A stretch of 64,000 nucleotides of DNA from Nonlabens sp. Ci31 (GCF_012974865.1 NZ_CP043633.1:1054001-1118000), one strand, 5' to 3'; positions 46,375 to 55,342 are shown, numbered from the stretch's first letter. The notes: generated by a model from the letters alone, not told the origin. A program made the numbers and translations.

Positions 46375-46587
46375 CTACTTTTTTAATTTTAGGAGCTTAT
46401 TAACCACTTTAAGAACTACTGCTTTTTTTGCTATAGAACTTATAATATTTGTTAGTAAAGAAACAACGGATAAGCTTTCTTTCACTTCATTTACTTGAAG
46501 CTTTATGATCTCTTGCTGCACTTGTTGCTGCAATTTAAGATATCTTAGATCCTTATTTATTTCATCAAAATTATTGTAAACCCTCAT
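46375..46587 (-). CDS. DUF6327 family small protein
   Basis: This 70-residue protein is amphipathic and helical (MRVYNNFDEINKDLRYLKLQQQVQQEI..., ending VVNKLLKLKK). It matches in style and position the flavobacterial DUF6327 family, which is usually encoded downstream of a YtxH gene and a holin-like gene, as here. A hydrophobic stretch at about 43-62 may associate with the membrane. The function is unknown. Confidence 0.75.
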   Translation of the reverse strand: MRVYNNFDEINKDLRYLKLQQQVQQEIIKLQVNEVKESLSVVSLLTNIISSIAKKAVVLKVVNKLLKLKK

Positions 46588-46598
46588 AATAGTGTATT

Positions 46599-46967
46599 CT
46601 ATTGATCTTCTTGATCCTCGCTATCATTAAAAAATAGGATGCTAGCTTTTCTTACTAAAACTTTTTCTAGAATTTTCTTTAAGAAAAAGGAACATAAGAT
46701 CATTATTAAAATGTAAAAACCACCTACGATAAGATAGCCCAAGGCAATACTATCTAATAACACACCTAAATAAATAGAAAGTGCTATGCTTAAAAAAAGT
46801 AGAGCTATTAAAAGGAAAAAACCCAAAATGATTTGATAACTTCCAGCCACCACTCCTTTCATGACTTTTTTAAATACGTCTAATTTATGATAGCTTATCG
46901 AGGAATCTATATAATCCTCAATAGCTGTCGTAAATTCTCTAAAGTTGTCTGTTAAGTTGGTTCCCAA
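46599..46967 (-). CDS. holin-X-like (Phage_holin_3_6) membrane protein
   Basis: This 122-residue protein has an N-terminal helical part (LTDNFREFTTAIEDYIDSSISYHKLDVFKKVMKG), two membrane segments (about 34-60 and 64-95) and an acidic tail. It fits the putative Actinobacterial Holin-X/phage_holin_3_6 family, which is not thought to be a true lysis protein. It lies between the YtxH and DUF6327 genes, 10-11 bp from each, so the three are one operon of probable envelope-stress function. Confidence 0.75.
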   Translation of the reverse strand: MGTNLTDNFREFTTAIEDYIDSSISYHKLDVFKKVMKGVVAGSYQIILGFFLLIALLFLSIALSIYLGVLLDSIALGYLIVGGFYILIMILCSFFLKKILEKVLVRKASILFFNDSEDQEDQ

Positions 46968-46977
46968 ATCCTAATAT

Positions 46978-47361
46978 TTATAGTTTTGCCTTTGTTGAGG
47001 TTGGCTTTTGCAATTTTGCATTTTGTTCGCGTAATTGTTCTAGCTTACTTTCTAATGCTACGATAGCATCGTCTGCTTTGAAACTAGCACTTGATAACGC
47101 TGTTTCAATACGATCCTCTACACTGCCTTTTAATTCTGTAGCTGTAGAGTTTATTGAAGAAGTAAAATGTGAAGCTTTTTCAGAAACCTGTGCATAGGTT
47201 TTTCGTGCTTGTTCATCAATATCTCTCTGCGCCTTTTTAGCTTGTTTTTTAATTTTCTTTCTGGTTTTCTCTCCACTCTCTGGCGCATATAACAAACCTG
47301 CTGCTGCTCCTATTGCTGCTCCTGCTGCTAATGCTATTAATGTATTTACTGATTTAGACAT
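46978..47361 (-). CDS. YtxH domain protein
   Basis: This 127-residue protein starts with a glycine/alanine-rich membrane helix (ALAAGAAIGAAAGLLYAPESGEKTRKKI), the hallmark of the YtxH family. A long Lys/Ala/Glu/Gln coiled coil follows (about 30-120). It is the first gene of the three-gene operon. Related proteins are induced under general stress in Bacillus, but the role here is unknown. The upstream region contains the 24-bp palindrome at 47502-47525. Confidence 0.85.
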   Translation of the reverse strand: MSKSVNTLIALAAGAAIGAAAGLLYAPESGEKTRKKIKKQAKKAQRDIDEQARKTYAQVSEKASHFTSSINSTATELKGSVEDRIETALSSASFKADDAIVALESKLEQLREQNAKLQKPTSTKAKL

Positions 47362-47501
47362 AGTATTTGTTTTATTATTAGATTCAAAGATAATTCTAAA
47401 CCGAATTTTTCTTAGTTAATAACAAGTTAAGCTTAAACGAATTAGTTTTAAATCAACCCTAATTGGTTACTATTAACCTCAAATTTAGTTAAAACTATAC
47501 A

Positions 47502-47549
47502 TTTTTGATAATATATTATCAAAAAAGCTCACTCTAGGTGAGCTTTTTT
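47502..47549. terminator. 24-bp perfect palindrome abutting the glnS terminator
   Basis: A hairpin with stem GCTCAC/GTGAGC, loop TCTAG and flanking A6 and T6 runs lies at 47521-47549 and is the likely glnS terminator on the minus strand. Directly to its left, 47502-47525 is a perfect 24-bp palindrome whose left half is TTTTTGATAATA. It shares its final A-run with the terminator. Confidence 0.8.
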
Positions 47550-47655
47550 AAAATCATATAACCATATTTTTACGACAGTTGTATATATACAGTTTCTTAT
47601 CATACCCAAGGTGTCATGCGCTTTTTCCCGTAGAGCGAGAAGACAGCAGCTACTT

Positions 47656-49335
47656 CTAGCCATCCAACTTATCCCAAGTATCACGTAAAGTAACTGTGCG
47701 ATTGAATACCATTTTATCTTCGGTAGTATCTGGGTCTACACAAAAGTATCCCATACGTTGAAACTGTACCGTATCTCCTACCCTCAGGTTTTTCATAGCT
47801 GGCTCTGCCATTGCTGTAATCACCTCTAATGAATCTTGATTCACAAATTCCATAAAATCTTTTTCCTTGTCTGTATCTGGGGATGGAACCGTAAATAAGC
47901 GATCATAAAGTCTTACTTCTACTGGTAATGAATGAGCAACACTTACCCAATGCAAAGTTCCTTTGACTTTGCGCATACTAGCTTCTGTACCACTTCCACT
48001 AAGTGAATCTGGATCGTAAGAAGCATGAATCTCTGTAATATTACCCTCAGCATCTTTGATACAGCCCTCCGCTTTTATAATATAAGCGTTTTTAAGGCGT
48101 ACTTCTTTTCCATTTTTAAGGCGGAAAAATTTTTTATTTGCCTCCTCTTTATAATCTTCGCGTTCCATGTAAATCTCTCTTGAAAAAGGCACTTCTCTAA
48201 AACCTCTAGACGCATCTTCCTGACTGTTCTCTGCCTGCAGTAGTTCCACTTTTCCTTCTGGATAATTGGTAATTATCAGTTTAATAGGGTCAAGGACGCA
48301 CATGACACGATCTGCTGCTTTATTGAGATCGTCGCGTAAATGAAATTCCAGGTGATTCATATCTACCAAGTTGTCCCGTTTCCCTATACCTATGGATGCT
48401 GCAAAGTTTTTAATCGCATTTGCCGTGTAGCCACGACGTCGTAATCCTGAAATTGTAGTCATACGTGGATCATCCCAACCCGTTACTATTCCTTGCTCTA
48501 CGAGTTTCTGAAGCTTACGCTTACTAGTAACTGTATGAGAAACATTTCTACGGGCAAATTCTCGTTGTTTAGGACGTACTTTTTTAGAATCAATAATCTG
48601 ATCTAAAAACCAATCATACAACTCTCTGTGTGGTAGAAATTCCAGGGTACAAAAAGAATGTGATATTTGTTCTAAATAATCACTTTCTCCATGTGTCCAA
48701 TCGTACATAGGGTATATTTTCCAAGTATCCCCTGTTCTATGATGTGAGCGATTTACTACTCGATACATGATTGGGTCACGCATCAACATATTAGTAGATT
48801 GCATATTAATTTTGGCACGTAAGACATGTTCTGACTCTCCGTACTCACCGTTTTTCATTCCTTCGAAAAGTGCTAAATTTTCTTCTACACTTCTGTTGCG
48901 GTAAGGCCCAACTACTCCCGGTTGTGTAGGAGTTCCTTTTTGATCTGCGATTTCTTCACTCGACTGAGAATCAACATAAGCTTTACCATCCTTAATCATT
49001 TGTACAGCCCAGTCGTATAGTTCTTGAAAATAGTCTGATGCAAAACGCAACTCGTCCCATTGATAACCTAACCATTCCACGTCCTTCTTAATCGCATCTA
49101 CATACTTAGCTTCTTCCTTTGCAGGGTTTGTATCATCAAAACGTAAATTCACCGGTTGATCGAACTTCTCTCCTAGCCCAAAATTGAGACATATAGCGCT
49201 AGCGTGACCGATGTGCAAAAAACCATTAGGCTCTGGCGGGAAACGGAAACGTAAGTTATCTTTAGAAAGACCATTGTTCAAATCGTCTTCAATGATGTCT
49301 TCTATGAAATTGTTCGGCTTTTTATCTTCACTCAT
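47656..49335 (-). CDS. glnS: glutamine-tRNA ligase
   Basis: GlnS charges tRNA-Gln directly. The 559-residue class I enzyme has the HIGH motif in FPPEPNGFLHIGHASAICLNFG at residues 32-53, LRFDDTNPAKEEAKYVDAIK, DWTHGESDYLEQISHSFC near 215, and the KMSKS equivalent in NVSHTVTSKRKL near 265. The GlnRS C-terminal beta-barrel domain (from about 350) carries the anticodon-binding part. A bacterium with GlnS and GltX does not need GatCAB for glutamine. Confidence 0.96.
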   Translation of the reverse strand: MSEDKKPNNFIEDIIEDDLNNGLSKDNLRFRFPPEPNGFLHIGHASAICLNFGLGEKFDQPVNLRFDDTNPAKEEAKYVDAIKKDVEWLGYQWDELRFASDYFQELYDWAVQMIKDGKAYVDSQSSEEIADQKGTPTQPGVVGPYRNRSVEENLALFEGMKNGEYGESEHVLRAKINMQSTNMLMRDPIMYRVVNRSHHRTGDTWKIYPMYDWTHGESDYLEQISHSFCTLEFLPHRELYDWFLDQIIDSKKVRPKQREFARRNVSHTVTSKRKLQKLVEQGIVTGWDDPRMTTISGLRRRGYTANAIKNFAASIGIGKRDNLVDMNHLEFHLRDDLNKAADRVMCVLDPIKLIITNYPEGKVELLQAENSQEDASRGFREVPFSREIYMEREDYKEEANKKFFRLKNGKEVRLKNAYIIKAEGCIKDAEGNITEIHASYDPDSLSGSGTEASMRKVKGTLHWVSVAHSLPVEVRLYDRLFTVPSPDTDKEKDFMEFVNQDSLEVITAMAEPAMKNLRVGDTVQFQRMGYFCVDPDTTEDKMVFNRTVTLRDTWDKLDG

Positions 49336-49395
49336 TTGTATGCTTTTTTACCATTACAAATTTACTATTTATTTTACTGCTAACATTGTACTAAC

Positions 49396-49403
49396 TATCT
49401 TTG
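49396..49403 (+). promoter_or_regulatory. candidate -7 promoter box of folB
   Basis: TATCTTTG fits TAnnTTTG and ends four bases before the folB ATG, implying a nearly leaderless transcript. Confidence 0.45.
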
Positions 49404-49407
49404 TTCG

Positions 49408-49767
49408 ATGCATAAAATTCAATTAAATAACGTAAGAGTGTTTACCAATCATGGCTGTCTTCACGAAGAGGAATTGATAGGTAGTGAATACCGAGTAGAT
49501 TTACAAGTAACTGCAAATCTCTCTAAAAGCGCAGTTACAGATGAACTCTTAGATACGGTGGATTATGTATCTCTTAATGCTATTATAGTAGAAGAAATGG
49601 CGGTACGCTCTAAACTTTTAGAGCATGTAGCGCAACGTATACTAAATCGTGTTTTTAAAGAAGAGTCCTTAGTCCTACAAGCAGAAGTAAAAGTAGCTAA
49701 GATCAATCCACCTATAGGTGGTGATGTACAGAGTGTTGTTGTTATAATGAGTCAAGATAAAAAATAA
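49408..49767 (+). CDS. folB: dihydroneopterin aldolase
   Basis: FolB makes 6-hydroxymethyl-dihydropterin in folate synthesis. The 119-residue protein shows IQLNNVRVFTNHGCLHEEELIGSEYRVDLQV at the start, with the catalytic-type GCLHEE block, VDYVSLNAII near residue 51, and KINPPIGGDVQSVVVIM at the end, where the pterin-binding PP-G-x-V/A pattern is visible. It is transcribed divergently from glnS and is likely a single-gene unit before the tRNA. Confidence 0.93.
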   Translation: MHKIQLNNVRVFTNHGCLHEEELIGSEYRVDLQVTANLSKSAVTDELLDTVDYVSLNAIIVEEMAVRSKLLEHVAQRILNRVFKEESLVLQAEVKVAKINPPIGGDVQSVVVIMSQDKK

Positions 49768-49905
49768 TGCTGCTCTTGAATATAAAAATTAAGATTGCTG
49801 TATACCAAGAATCATGAAATCATAAGAATAGTTACTTGGTAAAACATTTTACTCCATTCAACATAGGAATAGAGGAAATTATTGTTATTTTTGCCATCTT
49901 ATTAT

Positions 49906-49976
49906 GGTACCATGGCCGAGCGGCTAGGCATGGGTCTGCAAAACCTAGTACAGCGGTTCGAATCCGCTTGGTACCT
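49906..49976 (+). tRNA. tRNA-Cys (anticodon GCA)
   Basis: The acceptor arms GGTACCA and TGGTACC pair, the discriminator base is T, and the anticodon stem TGGGT/ACCTA closes the loop CTGCAAA with GCA at 49938-49940. The T-loop TTCGAAT is intact. The length of 71 nt is normal, and CCA is not encoded. Confidence 0.96.
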
Positions 49977-49979
49977 CTT

Positions 49980-50009
49980 AAATCCTCTATCTTCATTGAT
50001 AGGGGATTT
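49980..50009 (+). terminator. terminator after tRNA-Cys
   Basis: AAATCCTCTATC (49980-49991) pairs with GATAGGGGATTT (49998-50009) with one G-T pair, followed by a T-rich run. It also lies just before the 3' end of the LysE-type gene on the other strand. Confidence 0.78.
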
Positions 50010-50014
50010 TTAAA

Positions 50015-50791
50015 TTATAAAGGAGTCTGTTGTTGATTCTTAGAGTCAATTACTGGCGTTACCCTTTCTTTAAATTCTTCAATACCTTTTAGTTCTGGAT
50101 CCACAGGCGCTACTTCTTCTGGCAACAAGTGAAATTGATTTTCGATTTTTTCTGTAGCACTTGGAAAAGTTCCCTTAAAAATCAAAACTGCTCCACAGAT
50201 AAACATGATGACTGCGATGAAGCGTTTTAACCAATATATACGCAATAAAGTTAGGTGTTTATTCAAACTTTTTGCTAGTATGATCTTACCAATATCTATA
50301 ACAAAATAGGTTGCCAATACAGACGAGAAAAATACCGTAATACGCTCGCTATCATTATCCAATTGCGGACTAAATACAACAATAAGGCCCAACCAAAATC
50401 CCAATACTCCTATATTGATAAAATTAAGCAAGAAACCTTTTATAAATAAAGTGAAGTAATTGTTCTTTTGAACAGTAAAAACATTGGTGTGTACCTCTTT
50501 GAGAAAGTGTTTTTTTGTTTTTACAAAAGATACAATTCCATAAATACATAGAATACTTCCTCCAAATATAAAAAGTCCGGGATCGTCTTTAAGCTTTTCA
50601 AGAATACTAGAGGTCATGAAATAGGCTGCGAGCAAGAAAACAATGTCAGCGATAATAACTCCTGCGTCTAATGCAATTGCCGCCCTAAAACCTTTGATAG
50701 CGCTAGTTTCTAGTAATGCAAAAAATACAGGTCCTATAAGAAAAGCCATTACCAAACCTATAGGTAAGGCTGTAAGAATATCGTCGAGCAT
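50015..50791 (-). CDS. LysE family amino-acid exporter
   Basis: This 258-residue protein has the LysE/RhtB topology of about six membrane segments. The N-terminal DILTALPIGLVMAFLIGPVFFALLETSAIKGFRAAIAL fits the conserved first helices, including the GP-FF motif. The transported substrate is unknown. An unusual C-terminal hydrophilic tail of about 45 residues (SATEKIENQFHLLPEEVAP...) follows the last membrane helix. Confidence 0.85.
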   Translation of the reverse strand: MLDDILTALPIGLVMAFLIGPVFFALLETSAIKGFRAAIALDAGVIIADIVFLLAAYFMTSSILEKLKDDPGLFIFGGSILCIYGIVSFVKTKKHFLKEVHTNVFTVQKNNYFTLFIKGFLLNFINIGVLGFWLGLIVVFSPQLDNDSERITVFFSSVLATYFVIDIGKIILAKSLNKHLTLLRIYWLKRFIAVIMFICGAVLIFKGTFPSATEKIENQFHLLPEEVAPVDPELKGIEEFKERVTPVIDSKNQQQTPL

Positions 50792-50915
50792 TCAAAATTG
50801 AGTTGATGCTCAAAGGTAGGAAAACACTAAAGGTTTTCAAATACAGAAAACAATTTGTTATTTTCCTATTTAAATGCTCCACCTGCTCGAGATAAACTCT
50901 TCCATGAACTCCACC

Positions 50916-51599
50916 TTAATCCTTATCCACTATCTCTATTCTACCACCAAATAAGGTTTTTTTCCTCACCTTTAATGGGTTTCCATAAACCATCACATCG
51001 CCACCGGCTCTTACACTGATGTCGACTCTTTGAGTTGCATAGACCGCTACCTCGCCACCAGCTTGTACATTTACTTTGGTATAATCTGTTGTTAATCGCG
51101 CATTTTCTACAATTCCGCCAGTGTTTACAACTATTATTTGATCTTCTACTTGACCTGATAACTGTACAATACCTCCGGTTACTGCTCTTACATCAAGGTT
51201 TTTAACTTTTAAGCCAGCTTTAACGGTCGCACCTTCTTGAACCCTTATCTCTAATCGATCTTGTTCTAACAACTCATTAGACAGGATTAATGAGCCTTCA
51301 TTTGCATCTATAACTGCAAGTTCTTTATAATATATGTAAACAAAGGTTTCTGTACCATCAAATATTCTTTCAGCTCGCATACGTATTTTTAAAATACCAT
51401 TTTTTTGAACGTATTCTACATCTTGTGCATCTCTTCCAGATATAATAATTTTATTTTCTGGAGATTTGACCAAATTTACAGTAACGAGATCATAGGCTTT
51501 AATGGTATCAAAATCAGAAACTACTGTTTCAATAGGATTTTGTGCTACAGATAGTAAAGAGAAAAGAATTGCTGTGGTAAGTACTAATTGTTTGATCAT
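50916..51599 (-). CDS. GIN domain (DUF2807) secreted protein
   Basis: This 227-residue protein has a signal peptide (MIKQLVLTTAILFSLLSVAQ) and a GIN/DUF2807 domain of parallel beta-helix type. Short repeats of the kind VQAGGEVAVYA, VRAGGDVMVYG and AVTGGIVQLSG are visible from about residue 120. Such proteins are called putative autotransporter adhesins, but their real role is not established. The gene has its own terminator at 51664. Confidence 0.85.
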   Translation of the reverse strand: MIKQLVLTTAILFSLLSVAQNPIETVVSDFDTIKAYDLVTVNLVKSPENKIIISGRDAQDVEYVQKNGILKIRMRAERIFDGTETFVYIYYKELAVIDANEGSLILSNELLEQDRLEIRVQEGATVKAGLKVKNLDVRAVTGGIVQLSGQVEDQIIVVNTGGIVENARLTTDYTKVNVQAGGEVAVYATQRVDISVRAGGDVMVYGNPLKVRKKTLFGGRIEIVDKD

Positions 51600-51663
51600 G
51601 ATAATATTTTTTTAAAGACTCCTTATTTTTTAATTTGTTACAGTTCATTTAATACACTAATAA

Positions 51664-51695
51664 AAAAGCGGTACTTATTTCTAAATACCGCTTTT
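51664..51695. terminator. hairpin terminator
   Basis: AAAAGCGGTA (51664-51673) pairs with TACCGCTTTT (51686-51695), A-run before and T-run after. It lies between the zinc-ribbon gene and the GIN gene, both on the minus strand, so it ends the zinc-ribbon transcript. Confidence 0.75.
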
Positions 51696-51781
51696 AATAA
51701 CTAACCAAAAAAAAAATGCTCTTAATGATCTTTATTTTATGATATCCAATTCTCCTACCTATATTATAATTTACACCACAT

Positions 51782-51949
51782 CTAATGTCTTTTGCCCTTC
51801 CAAGTACCACCGTATTTATAACCTGCTGAGGATTGATGTTTTTCTGTACAAGACTTACAGCAAAAAATCCATTCGTTATTAGTACCTATTTGTACTCGAT
51901 ACATAACCGTATCTTCATTTTGACAAGTAGCACAAATTTTAGTTTTCAT
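51782..51949 (-). CDS. small zinc-ribbon protein
   Basis: This 55-residue gene reads MKTKICATCQNEDTVMYRVQ..., with the two paired cysteine sites C-x2-C (residues 6-9) and CC-x2-C (about 30-34). That spacing suits a single zinc-binding ribbon. It ends YGGTWKGKRH, basic, as in small RNA- or DNA-binding proteins. Small proteins of this kind are common in Flavobacteriia, but I cannot name the family. It sits downstream of rnr with no other gene between them. Confidence 0.65.
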   Translation of the reverse strand: MKTKICATCQNEDTVMYRVQIGTNNEWIFCCKSCTEKHQSSAGYKYGGTWKGKRH

Positions 51950-52028
51950 AAATTACAGCTTGGAGTGACCTTTATGTAAAATTTCCACCCAACAATTGAT
52001 TTATAACAACTATTAAGAATAAAAAGCT

Positions 52029-54230
52029 CTAATTTTTTTCCACTTGTTCCTTACTTCCGATCATCCAAAAATCTAAGTGTTTCTTGACAAGATCTGCATT
52101 TTTTACTTTTACATAAACCTCATCTCCTAGCGTATAGGTATTTTTAGTCTTACGACCCACAACAGCAAATTCTTCTTCTACATATTCATAACTATCATCA
52201 TCTAGATCGCCTAGTCGTATCATTCCTTCGCACTTATTAGCCATGATCTCTACATAAATACCCCAGTCGGTAACTCCAGTAATAACACCTAAGAAATCCT
52301 CATCAGAATGATCTTTCATATACTTCACTTGCATGTACTTGATAGAATCACGTTCTGCTTTTGAAGCTAATATTTCCATTTCTGAAGAATGCTCACATTT
52401 TTCTTCAAAAAGTTCTTCACTTGCTGTTTTACCACCATCTAAATAGTGTTGCAATAATCTATGTACCATTACATCTGGATAACGACGTATAGGACTGGTA
52501 AAATGCGAGTAATAATCAAATGCAAGGCCGTAGTGACCTATATTACTAGTAGAATATACCGCTTTGGACATGGTACGTATCGCTAAGGTATCAACCATGT
52601 TTTGTTCTTTACTCCCTTTTACATCATTTAATAATTTATTAAGTGACTGAGTAACCGTTTTACGATCACGTAAATCCAAAGAATGACCAAATTTTACTAC
52701 AATGTTCTTAAGTGCTCCTAATTTTTCATCATTAGGTTCATCATGAATACGATAGATAAAAGTCTTTTTAGGTTGTTGTTTACCTATAAATCCGGCTACT
52801 TTTCTATTGGCCAGTAACATAAATTCTTCAATTAGTTTATTAGCATCTTTAGAAGTTTTAAAATAAACTCCTACAGGTTCTGCTTTTTCATTTAAATTGA
52901 ACTTCACTTCTGATTTATCAAAACTTAAAGCTCCGGAATCCATTCGTTCCACACGCATTTTCTTAGCCAGTTCATCTAACTTTAAAGTCGCTTCTACGAT
53001 GGCAGGATGTATAGAAGTTTGCTTTTGCGAAAGCGATATATCAGCAGGTATTTCTCCTTTACCAGTTTCTATGATATGTTGAGCTTCTTCATAAGCAAAG
53101 CGCTGGTCTGAATGAATTAAAGTACGACCAAACCACTCGTTATAAATCTTACAATTATTATCCATTTCAAAAACAGCAGAGAAACACAATTTATCCTCAT
53201 GCGGATTTAACGAGCAAACTCCGTTAGAAAGTACTTCTGGAAGCATAGGTACTACTCTATCAACAAGATAAACAGAGGTAGCGCGTTCATAAGCTTCATC
53301 ATCCAGTATTGTTCCTTCTTTTACAAAATGAGAAACGTCAGCGATATGAATTCCTATCTCGTAATTTCCATTTTCTAGAACTTTAAATGATAAGGCATCA
53401 TCAAAATCTTTAGCATCTGCAGGATCAATAGTATAAGTAAGCGTGTCTCGCATGTCGCGACGCTGTTCTATTTCTTTCTGAGAAATAGTTTTATCTAACT
53501 CTTCTGTGTAGTCTTCTACTTCAACTGGAAATTCATAAGGAAGACCGTACTGTGCTAAAATAGCGTGAATCTCTGTATCGTGTTCACCAGGTTCTCCTAA
53601 GATATCTTTTACTCGACCATTAGGGGAATCTTGTTTATCATTCCATTCTACAAATTCTACAAGAACGACTTGACCATCTTTTGCTCCATTGATCTCGCGA
53701 CCTGGAATAAAAAAATCAGTTTGAATTTTAGGATCGGTAACTTTTACAAAAGCAAACTTTTCATGTACCTGAATTTCACCTACGAATTCTGTCTTTTTAC
53801 GTTTGATCACTCTGGTAATCTCGCCTTCTGGTTGAGAACCTCGCTTTCTATTGTATACATATACTTCCACTTCATCGCCATTGAGTGCTTGACCTAAAGA
53901 ACGTTTAGGAATCATGATATCTTCATCCAGTTCTTCAGTGATCACATAACCCGTACCGCGAGTACTTACATCTATTCTACCTATATAATAATCTATGGCT
54001 TTAATGATCTTAAACTTGCCACGATCTATTTCTTCAATTTTACCCTTGGATTTAAGCTGGTGTAATTTTTTTATGACCTGATTACGACCGCTAGAATCGG
54101 TAATATCTAGTTGGGCACAAATTTGCTTGTAATTGTAACTCTGATTTGGATCTTGCTTAATAGCATTTAGAACCGACTGACTCAAATTCGGAAACTTCGT
54201 CTTTGAGTTTCTTTTTTTATCTTTATTCAT
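52029..54230 (-). CDS. rnr: ribonuclease R
   Basis: RNase R is a 3'-to-5' exoribonuclease that degrades structured RNA. The 733-residue protein has an N-terminal winged-helix region (about 10-65), cold-shock-like domains, the RNB catalytic domain with TIDPADAKDFDDALS near residue 266 (the metal-binding aspartates), IYRIHDEPN near 493 and SHFTSPIRRYPDVMVHRLL near 581, and a C-terminal S1 domain (about 645-725). SLSQKQTS near residue 405 is encoded by a palindrome variant. It borders the candidate origin region. Confidence 0.96.
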   Translation of the reverse strand: MNKDKKRNSKTKFPNLSQSVLNAIKQDPNQSYNYKQICAQLDITDSSGRNQVIKKLHQLKSKGKIEEIDRGKFKIIKAIDYYIGRIDVSTRGTGYVITEELDEDIMIPKRSLGQALNGDEVEVYVYNRKRGSQPEGEITRVIKRKKTEFVGEIQVHEKFAFVKVTDPKIQTDFFIPGREINGAKDGQVVLVEFVEWNDKQDSPNGRVKDILGEPGEHDTEIHAILAQYGLPYEFPVEVEDYTEELDKTISQKEIEQRRDMRDTLTYTIDPADAKDFDDALSFKVLENGNYEIGIHIADVSHFVKEGTILDDEAYERATSVYLVDRVVPMLPEVLSNGVCSLNPHEDKLCFSAVFEMDNNCKIYNEWFGRTLIHSDQRFAYEEAQHIIETGKGEIPADISLSQKQTSIHPAIVEATLKLDELAKKMRVERMDSGALSFDKSEVKFNLNEKAEPVGVYFKTSKDANKLIEEFMLLANRKVAGFIGKQQPKKTFIYRIHDEPNDEKLGALKNIVVKFGHSLDLRDRKTVTQSLNKLLNDVKGSKEQNMVDTLAIRTMSKAVYSTSNIGHYGLAFDYYSHFTSPIRRYPDVMVHRLLQHYLDGGKTASEELFEEKCEHSSEMEILASKAERDSIKYMQVKYMKDHSDEDFLGVITGVTDWGIYVEIMANKCEGMIRLGDLDDDSYEYVEEEFAVVGRKTKNTYTLGDEVYVKVKNADLVKKHLDFWMIGSKEQVEKN
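53021..53035. repeat. in-gene palindrome copy 10 (variant)
   Basis: GCTTTTGCGAAAGCG, one base from the core, in rnr. It is read in another frame and encodes SLSQK. Confidence 0.7.
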
Positions 54231-54339
54231 ATATCGTACAAAGTTAATCTTTTAGTATTGCTGAGTGCTAAATACTTGTGAAAAGCAATAAAATAACATC
54301 TTAGTTAACTTAGATTAACATTAATTTAAGAAAATACTT

Positions 54340-54347
54340 TAAATTTG
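54340..54347 (+). promoter_or_regulatory. candidate -7 promoter box for the 54-residue ORF
   Basis: TAAATTTG fits TAnnTTTG and lies about 40 bp before the ATG at 54387. Confidence 0.4.
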
Positions 54348-54386
54348 TAAGATTATTTCATTCTATTTGCTGATCATCGTTTCCCT

Positions 54387-54551
54387 ATGCGTGTCAAAAA
54401 ACCTTTATTATCTACATTTATATTTGCAGGAATCCTTCTTGCAGGTATTATAGTATTGTATATACTTACATCTAGAGCATTAAAAACTGATACAAGTACT
54501 ATTGATGATAACGCTCTACATTATCTTACTCAGGTACAAGCTGTCGTATAA
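54387..54551 (+). CDS. 54-residue membrane peptide, unknown
   Basis: The ORF has one membrane segment (residues 8-27, LSTFIFAGILLAGIIVLYIL) and a short hydrophilic tail. The start is preceded by a TAAATTTG box at 54340. I recognise no family. Being short and next to a candidate origin, it may be a real small gene or a chance ORF. Confidence 0.4.
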   Translation: MRVKKPLLSTFIFAGILLAGIIVLYILTSRALKTDTSTIDDNALHYLTQVQAVV

Positions 54552-54639
54552 TTTCTTCTTATCCTCTAAAAGTTATCTCCGTTTATAAAACTATTTTGGA
54601 GCGTTACCATATATATCAAGTCGACTTTTAATTGGACTT

Positions 54640-55300
54640 TTTAGAAAGGGAATACAACAATCTGTTTTTACTGTTATCAACACATATAAACAATATCATT
54701 ATTTCTTTTTTAAAATTTAAATCAAATTGATGATGATGATGTAGTGTGAATAGCGGTATAACTTTTTCTTATAAAATTAGGAATCTCAAAAATCATCAAC
54801 TTATAGGTACTTATACACATGTTATGTTAAAGTTAATATACTGTTAAGTAATATAATACCATTATAAAATGATGGTTATACACATTTGTTGACAAGCCTT
54901 ATCCACATCAAATTGTAAAGAAGTAAGCACCCTAATTCTTGTTTACTTCCATCGATTTTAGGCTTAAAACTCTCTTAAAAAAAGCCTAGTTATATTTAGG
55001 TTTTCCCAGATTAAAATGGGTATGGACTATTCCTTTTAATATTCCTAACACAATCTTTACTTTTCTATTAACAGGTTATCTATGACTTGTGAATTAATAT
55101 AAAAAGGCATTGTTAACAACCTCAATTACGAAGTATTTTAGATAAAATCAATTTTTTAAAACAATCATTTATTGCATATATAAAACTTTAAAAACCTTAA
55201 ATTCAGTATATTATATTGTTAATATCTGTTGTTAATAAGTATGTTCTTTTGATGAGCTAGGCTTATGAACAATTTAAAAACTAACCTGTAAGTGTTTATG
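54640..55300. other. oriC: candidate chromosomal replication origin (oriC)
   Basis: This AT-rich gap between rnr and rpiB carries four DnaA-box-like 9-mers in the same orientation: TTATCAACA at 54674, TTATACACA at 54811 and 54876, and the exact consensus TTATCCACA at 54899-54907. Three fall within about 100 bp. A nearly pure A/T stretch follows from about 55140 to 55240 and could be the unwinding element. Transcription switches from mainly minus on the left to plus on the right. dnaA is not adjacent, as in many Bacteroidetes. Confidence 0.55.
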
Positions 55301-55342
55301 AAAGAGACCTTAATTTATTAGGTAGTTCTATCTATTAAAATT

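Noticed and set aside
46253..46498. ORF overlapping the SPFH gene end and the terminator
   Set aside because: It crosses a strong hairpin and overlaps two accepted genes on both strands.
47521..47549. Riboswitch at the 3' side of glnS
   Set aside because: The structure is a plain terminator hairpin with A and T runs; no conserved riboswitch core is visible.
49836..50036. ORF across the tRNA-Cys gene
   Set aside because: It reads through a tRNA and its terminator, so it cannot be a normal gene.
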